From NCBI GenBank assembly GCA_017407305.1, contig JAFQWS010000111.1, positions 1 through 24,017 on the forward strand: a DNA stretch of 24,017 bases. Direction: 5' to 3'. A model generated the notes under the pieces. It had not been told where the DNA came from. It made no database searches and worked only from the letters and a program-made list of their open reading frames with translations. This document shows positions 21,759 to 24,017 of this stretch, piece by piece. Origin of the DNA: Clostridia bacterium. Its GTDB lineage: Bacteria > Bacillota > Clostridia > Christensenellales > CAG-314. Position 1 is the first letter of the stretch, and each line of letters opens with the position of its first letter. Made by a program: the position numbers and the translations under genes.

Positions 21759-23060
21759 CTATGGAATTGCAACCTTTTTGACAAGTCCGTCGTCAAGACT
21801 GTCGCTGAAATAAAAACCTTTTTGCAAGGGGGCAAATTCGCTTTGGTCAATGTTGGTCAATACTCGGTGCACTCCGTCTTGTTTGTGGACTGCAATACAT
21901 TTGATATCGTTTTCTCTAACAAAATCACTTTGGTAAAATTCTTTGATTTGGTCAAAGGTAAAGACTGTGAGAGCCGTCGTCAAACAGTCGTCAATGGCAC
22001 TTGTTGCACCAATTGCGTTTGTTGTGACTATGCCGGTATTTGCCGGTCTGCCCGTTGATGCATCAATGATGTGCGAATAGGTAACTCCGTCCGTTGTGTA
22101 ACGGCGAATTGTTTGACCAGACGTTGACAAAGTGACGTCTTTTAATCGCAAAGTGGAGTACACTAGGGCAATGTTAGAAGGGTTTTGCAAACCGACTTCA
22201 AAACTGACACCTGTTTGGTTTTGAAGCAAAACGAAACTGCTTGTTCCACAATCGACGTAGCCTTGTGTGTAGCCGTTTTCTCGCCAATATTTTTCAATCA
22301 AGTCGCAAACGTAACCTTTGGCAATGCCACCAAAGTCCAACATTTGGCCGTAACTCACTCCGTCCACCGTGACGTCGGGACAAGATTTTGTCAAAGTGTA
22401 ACGGCCTTCTTCGCCACCCAAAATAACTTTGTCAAAATCACAAAGTTGCTTGAATGCGTCAATATACTTTTGGTCGGGCAAAGGGTAGGAATATCTTCCG
22501 TCGTCGTTTCTGTACCAATTTCTGTCGTAAGGTTGACCACCATGTTGGACGCCCAAGTTGCGCATCATATAGGTGCGAGAGGAAAAGCCCCACAAGTCCA
22601 CCAAACGATAAACTGCAGGATTGTATGCGCCGTTTGTGGCAGAATATACCATTTTTGCAGTCTTTATCAAGTTTGCCGTGTGGTCGGAAATGGAAATGGT
22701 TGCACCACTTGGAGCATTGTTGAAATTGTAGACGTCACTGCCTTCAACGTGAGTGTTGACTGCTTTGTTGACGTCAACGAATATTTGGTTGACGTGCGTC
22801 ATAACTTCGACGGCAGGGTTTTTTTCGGGATGGTTGGTGTCTTTGAAACTTTCGTGATACAGCAAAACGTTGACTTCAATTACACCGTCAAAATAGTAGC
22901 CAAACAAAGTGGCTTTGCCCTCGTCATAGGTGGCGTAAGCCGTGTTGATTTCGTCAAACAACGTTTGGTTGGGCAATGGATCGGCATAAGAAATGGGGGC
23001 AACAACAATTGATGCCACCAACAAGACCAATATTAAGATTGAAAACAACGTCTTTTTCAT
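21759..23060 (-). CDS. apbE: FAD:protein FMN transferase (ApbE), exported
   Basis: ApbE splits FAD and transfers FMN to a Thr of target proteins outside the membrane. The 433-residue precursor has a Sec signal (1-26, cleavage at SYA-DP) and, unlike many homologues, no lipobox, so it may be soluble and secreted. Family motifs: DVYNFNNAPSGATISIS near 110-125, LDFGGIAKGYVCDLIE (about 244-259; FAD/Mg site), YVDCGTSSFV, LSTSGQ, YSHIIDASTGRPA, and SAIDDCLTTALTVF (the metal-binding Asp pair). The protein is longer than the usual ~330-350 because of an insert (about 165-205, GGQPYDRNWYRNDDGRYS). It opens the operon, with its own promoter, and lies next to a gene whose product has the target motif. 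Confidence 0.95.
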   Translation of the reverse strand: MKKTLFSILILVLLVASIVVAPISYADPLPNQTLFDEINTAYATYDEGKATLFGYYFDGVIEVNVLLYHESFKDTNHPEKNPAVEVMTHVNQIFVDVNKAVNTHVEGSDVYNFNNAPSGATISISDHTANLIKTAKMVYSATNGAYNPAVYRLVDLWGFSSRTYMMRNLGVQHGGQPYDRNWYRNDDGRYSYPLPDQKYIDAFKQLCDFDKVILGGEEGRYTLTKSCPDVTVDGVSYGQMLDFGGIAKGYVCDLIEKYWRENGYTQGYVDCGTSSFVLLQNQTGVSFEVGLQNPSNIALVYSTLRLKDVTLSTSGQTIRRYTTDGVTYSHIIDASTGRPANTGIVTTNAIGATSAIDDCLTTALTVFTFDQIKEFYQSDFVRENDIKCIAVHKQDGVHRVLTNIDQSEFAPLQKGFYFSDSLDDGLVKKVAIP

Positions 23061-23069
23061 ATCTAACTA

Positions 23070-23098
23070 ATTTTACATTAAACACCTTGATATGTCAA
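23070..23098 (-). promoter_or_regulatory. apbE operon promoter with a leaderless geometry
   Basis: TTGACA (23098-23093), 17 bp and TAAAAT (23075-23070) on the minus strand form a near-consensus promoter. Only 9 nt separate the -10 box from the apbE ATG, and no ribosome site is present, so the transcript should be leaderless or have at most a few 5' nt. Confidence 0.8.
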
Positions 23099-23120
23099 TT
23101 GTACGACACAAAGCAAAAAA

Positions 23121-23157
23121 GTAAAACAAAACCCGAAAAGCAAAATGCTTTTCGGGT
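23121..23157 (-). terminator. Terminator of the FMN-binding repeat gene
   Basis: The 12-bp stem ACCCGAAAAGCA/TGCTTTTCGGGT (23131-23142 with 23146-23157) has a 3-nt loop and is followed on the minus strand by TTTGTTTTAC. It separates the repeat-protein transcript from the apbE operon. Confidence 0.88.
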
Positions 23158-23179
23158 GAATTGTTTTGTTTAGTAGAAA

Positions 23180-24017
23180 TTATTCGGGTGTGACAAGGTT
23201 TTGTCTGCCAAGTGCGGCTTGAACTGCCAAAATTACACGACCACATGTTTGTGTTGCACCTGTAACAACGTGTGTTGTTGTGCCAAGTGTTTGAGGTACG
23301 CCACTTGCATTGACTGTAACTGCGATGCCCAAAACGTCGGAAATGTTTGCATTTGCAAAACTTGCGATAAATGCTGTTTCACCATCAATGTAGGTTTGTC
23401 TATCGCCCCAGCCTGCGGAAAGGTTTGTCCAGCCTGTTGCTTCGTCGGAGAAGACGGAAACGGATGTGATTTTGCCGTTTGCGTTTGTGACGACTTTAAC
23501 TGCACAACCATAGAAGGAACCTTCTGCCCAAGGGTTTTCATAGTGATAAGAACCAACTGCTGTGTGTTTGCCAAGTGCGGATTGGATTGCCAAAACTACA
23601 CGGCCACTTGTTTGTGTTGCGCCTGCTACAAGGTAAGCTTCTGTGACGGATTGAGGTACGCCCTTTGCATTGAGTTCAACTTCTGCTGCCAAGACGTCTT
23701 CAACGGATTCGCCTACGAAACCTGCAATGTATTCTTCTTCTGCATTGACATAGATTTCTCTATCGCCCCAGCCTGCGGAAAGGTTTGTCCAACCTGTTGC
23801 TTCGTCGGAGAATACGGAAAGGGATTCAATTGCGCCATCAACAACGACAACTTTAACTGCACAGCCATAGTAGGAACCTGCTGCCCAAGGGTTTTCATAT
23901 TTGTAAGAGCCAACAGAGGTGTGTTTGCCAAGTGCGGATTGGATTGCCAAAACTACACGGCCACTTGTTTGTGTTGCGCCTGCTACAAGGTAAGCTTCTG
24001 TGACGGATTGAGGTACG
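23180..24017 (-). CDS. Multi-domain FMN-binding (flavinylated) protein, C-terminal part, 5' end beyond window
   Basis: The visible 279 codons hold two complete FMN-binding domains and the end of a third. Each domain has YENPWA.GS.YGCAVKVV (the typical G.A.....V....G.I start) and a flavinylation motif of the SGATxT type: VAGATQTSGR twice and VTGATQTCGR once. The second Thr is the expected FMN ester site. The repeat period is 119 codons. The protein ends at LGRQNLVTPE with no sorting signal; an N-terminal signal peptide or lipid anchor must lie upstream. The adjacent apbE is the obvious modifying enzyme. Such multi-flavin proteins are thought to carry electrons outside the membrane to extracellular acceptors; the acceptor is unknown. 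Confidence 0.9.
   Translation of the reverse strand, partial: VPQSVTEAYLVAGATQTSGRVVLAIQSALGKHTSVGSYKYENPWAAGSYYGCAVKVVVVDGAIESLSVFSDEATGWTNLSAGWGDREIYVNAEEEYIAGFVGESVEDVLAAEVELNAKGVPQSVTEAYLVAGATQTSGRVVLAIQSALGKHTAVGSYHYENPWAEGSFYGCAVKVVTNANGKITSVSVFSDEATGWTNLSAGWGDRQTYIDGETAFIASFANANISDVLGIAVTVNASGVPQTLGTTTHVVTGATQTCGRVILAVQAALGRQNLVTPE
23581..23660 (-). repeat. 80-bp exact intragenic repeat, copy in the flavinylation-motif region
   Basis: These 80 bp are identical to 23938-24017 (offset 357 bp, 119 codons). They encode the PQSVTEAYLVAGATQTSGRV segment and its continuation. Other parts of the unit are also highly similar, e.g. CTATCGCCCCAGCCTGCGGA at 23400 and 23760. Confidence 0.9.
23938..24017 (-). 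repeat. 80-bp exact intragenic repeat, second copy, reaching the window edge
   Basis: Identical base for base to 23581-23660; the true repeat may extend past the edge. The identity at third codon positions indicates recent expansion or gene conversion between domains. Confidence 0.9.

Noticed and set aside
22185..23012. 275-codon plus-strand frame
   Set aside because: Antisense to apbE with all ApbE motifs in order; no start signal.
23180..24017. Tandem repeats as a CRISPR array
   Set aside because: The 357-bp period is a multiple of three, with continuous coding of FMN-binding domains; the units are far too long for CRISPR repeats.

Overview
The window reads as an AT-rich chromosomal segment of a Gram-positive, anaerobic Clostridia-like bacterium, probably an uncultured lineage. 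The reasons are a SCIFF peptide with its radical SAM maturase (a near-hallmark of Clostridia), the clostridial gene order murB-PHP-whiA-dnaE, lipoproteins and secreted proteins with no outer-membrane genes, and a flavin-based extracytosolic electron-transfer cluster. No rRNA, tRNA, CRISPR array, transposase or phage gene was found.

Layout. 1-1330: SCIFF peptide and its maturase (minus strand; the maturase runs off the left edge), separated by two terminator-like hairpins. 1359-2069: two divergent small genes of unknown function. 2201-6506: a MarR-type regulator followed by two ABC exporter half-transporters that look like a heterodimer with one degenerate ATP site; the operon has a consensus promoter and a tandem 13-bp repeat as likely operator. 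6523-8970: two tandem lipoprotein cassettes whose upstream region, signal peptide and terminator are nearly identical while the mature proteins have diverged; copy 1 carries an out-of-frame remnant of the missing C-terminus. 8983-12507: dnaE. 12655-13632: an SGNH/GDSL-type lipoprotein on the opposite strand. 13745-17362: whiA, a PHP phosphoesterase and murB, overlapping by 4 bp each, plus an orphan solute-binding-like protein. 17477-19153: an MFS carrier of the SLC45/GPH type. 19215-19887: a gene-free convergent gap with a chain of hairpins. 19888-23060: pdxK, Gx transporter, NusG-domain-II protein and apbE in one overlapping operon. 23180-24017: the C-terminal part of a protein with repeated FMN-binding domains.

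How the parts fit. ApbE is predicted to attach FMN to the threonines of the GATQT motifs in the adjacent repeat protein, making a multi-flavin wire outside the membrane. The NusG-II and Gx proteins are frequent companions of such systems, and PdxK is an unusual extra member. The SCIFF pair makes a thioether-bridged peptide of unknown role. The murB/whiA/dnaE block is an ancestral housekeeping cluster from which rapZ and yvcK are missing at this site and into which a GDSL lipoprotein gene has been inserted.

The most unusual observations are: (1) several genes, including dnaE and apbE, whose -10 box lies only 8-9 nt before the ATG with no Shine-Dalgarno sequence, implying leaderless mRNAs; (2) the lipoprotein cassettes with homogenised flanks and diversified bodies; (3) two unassigned structured elements, at 13579-13649 and 19453-19616.
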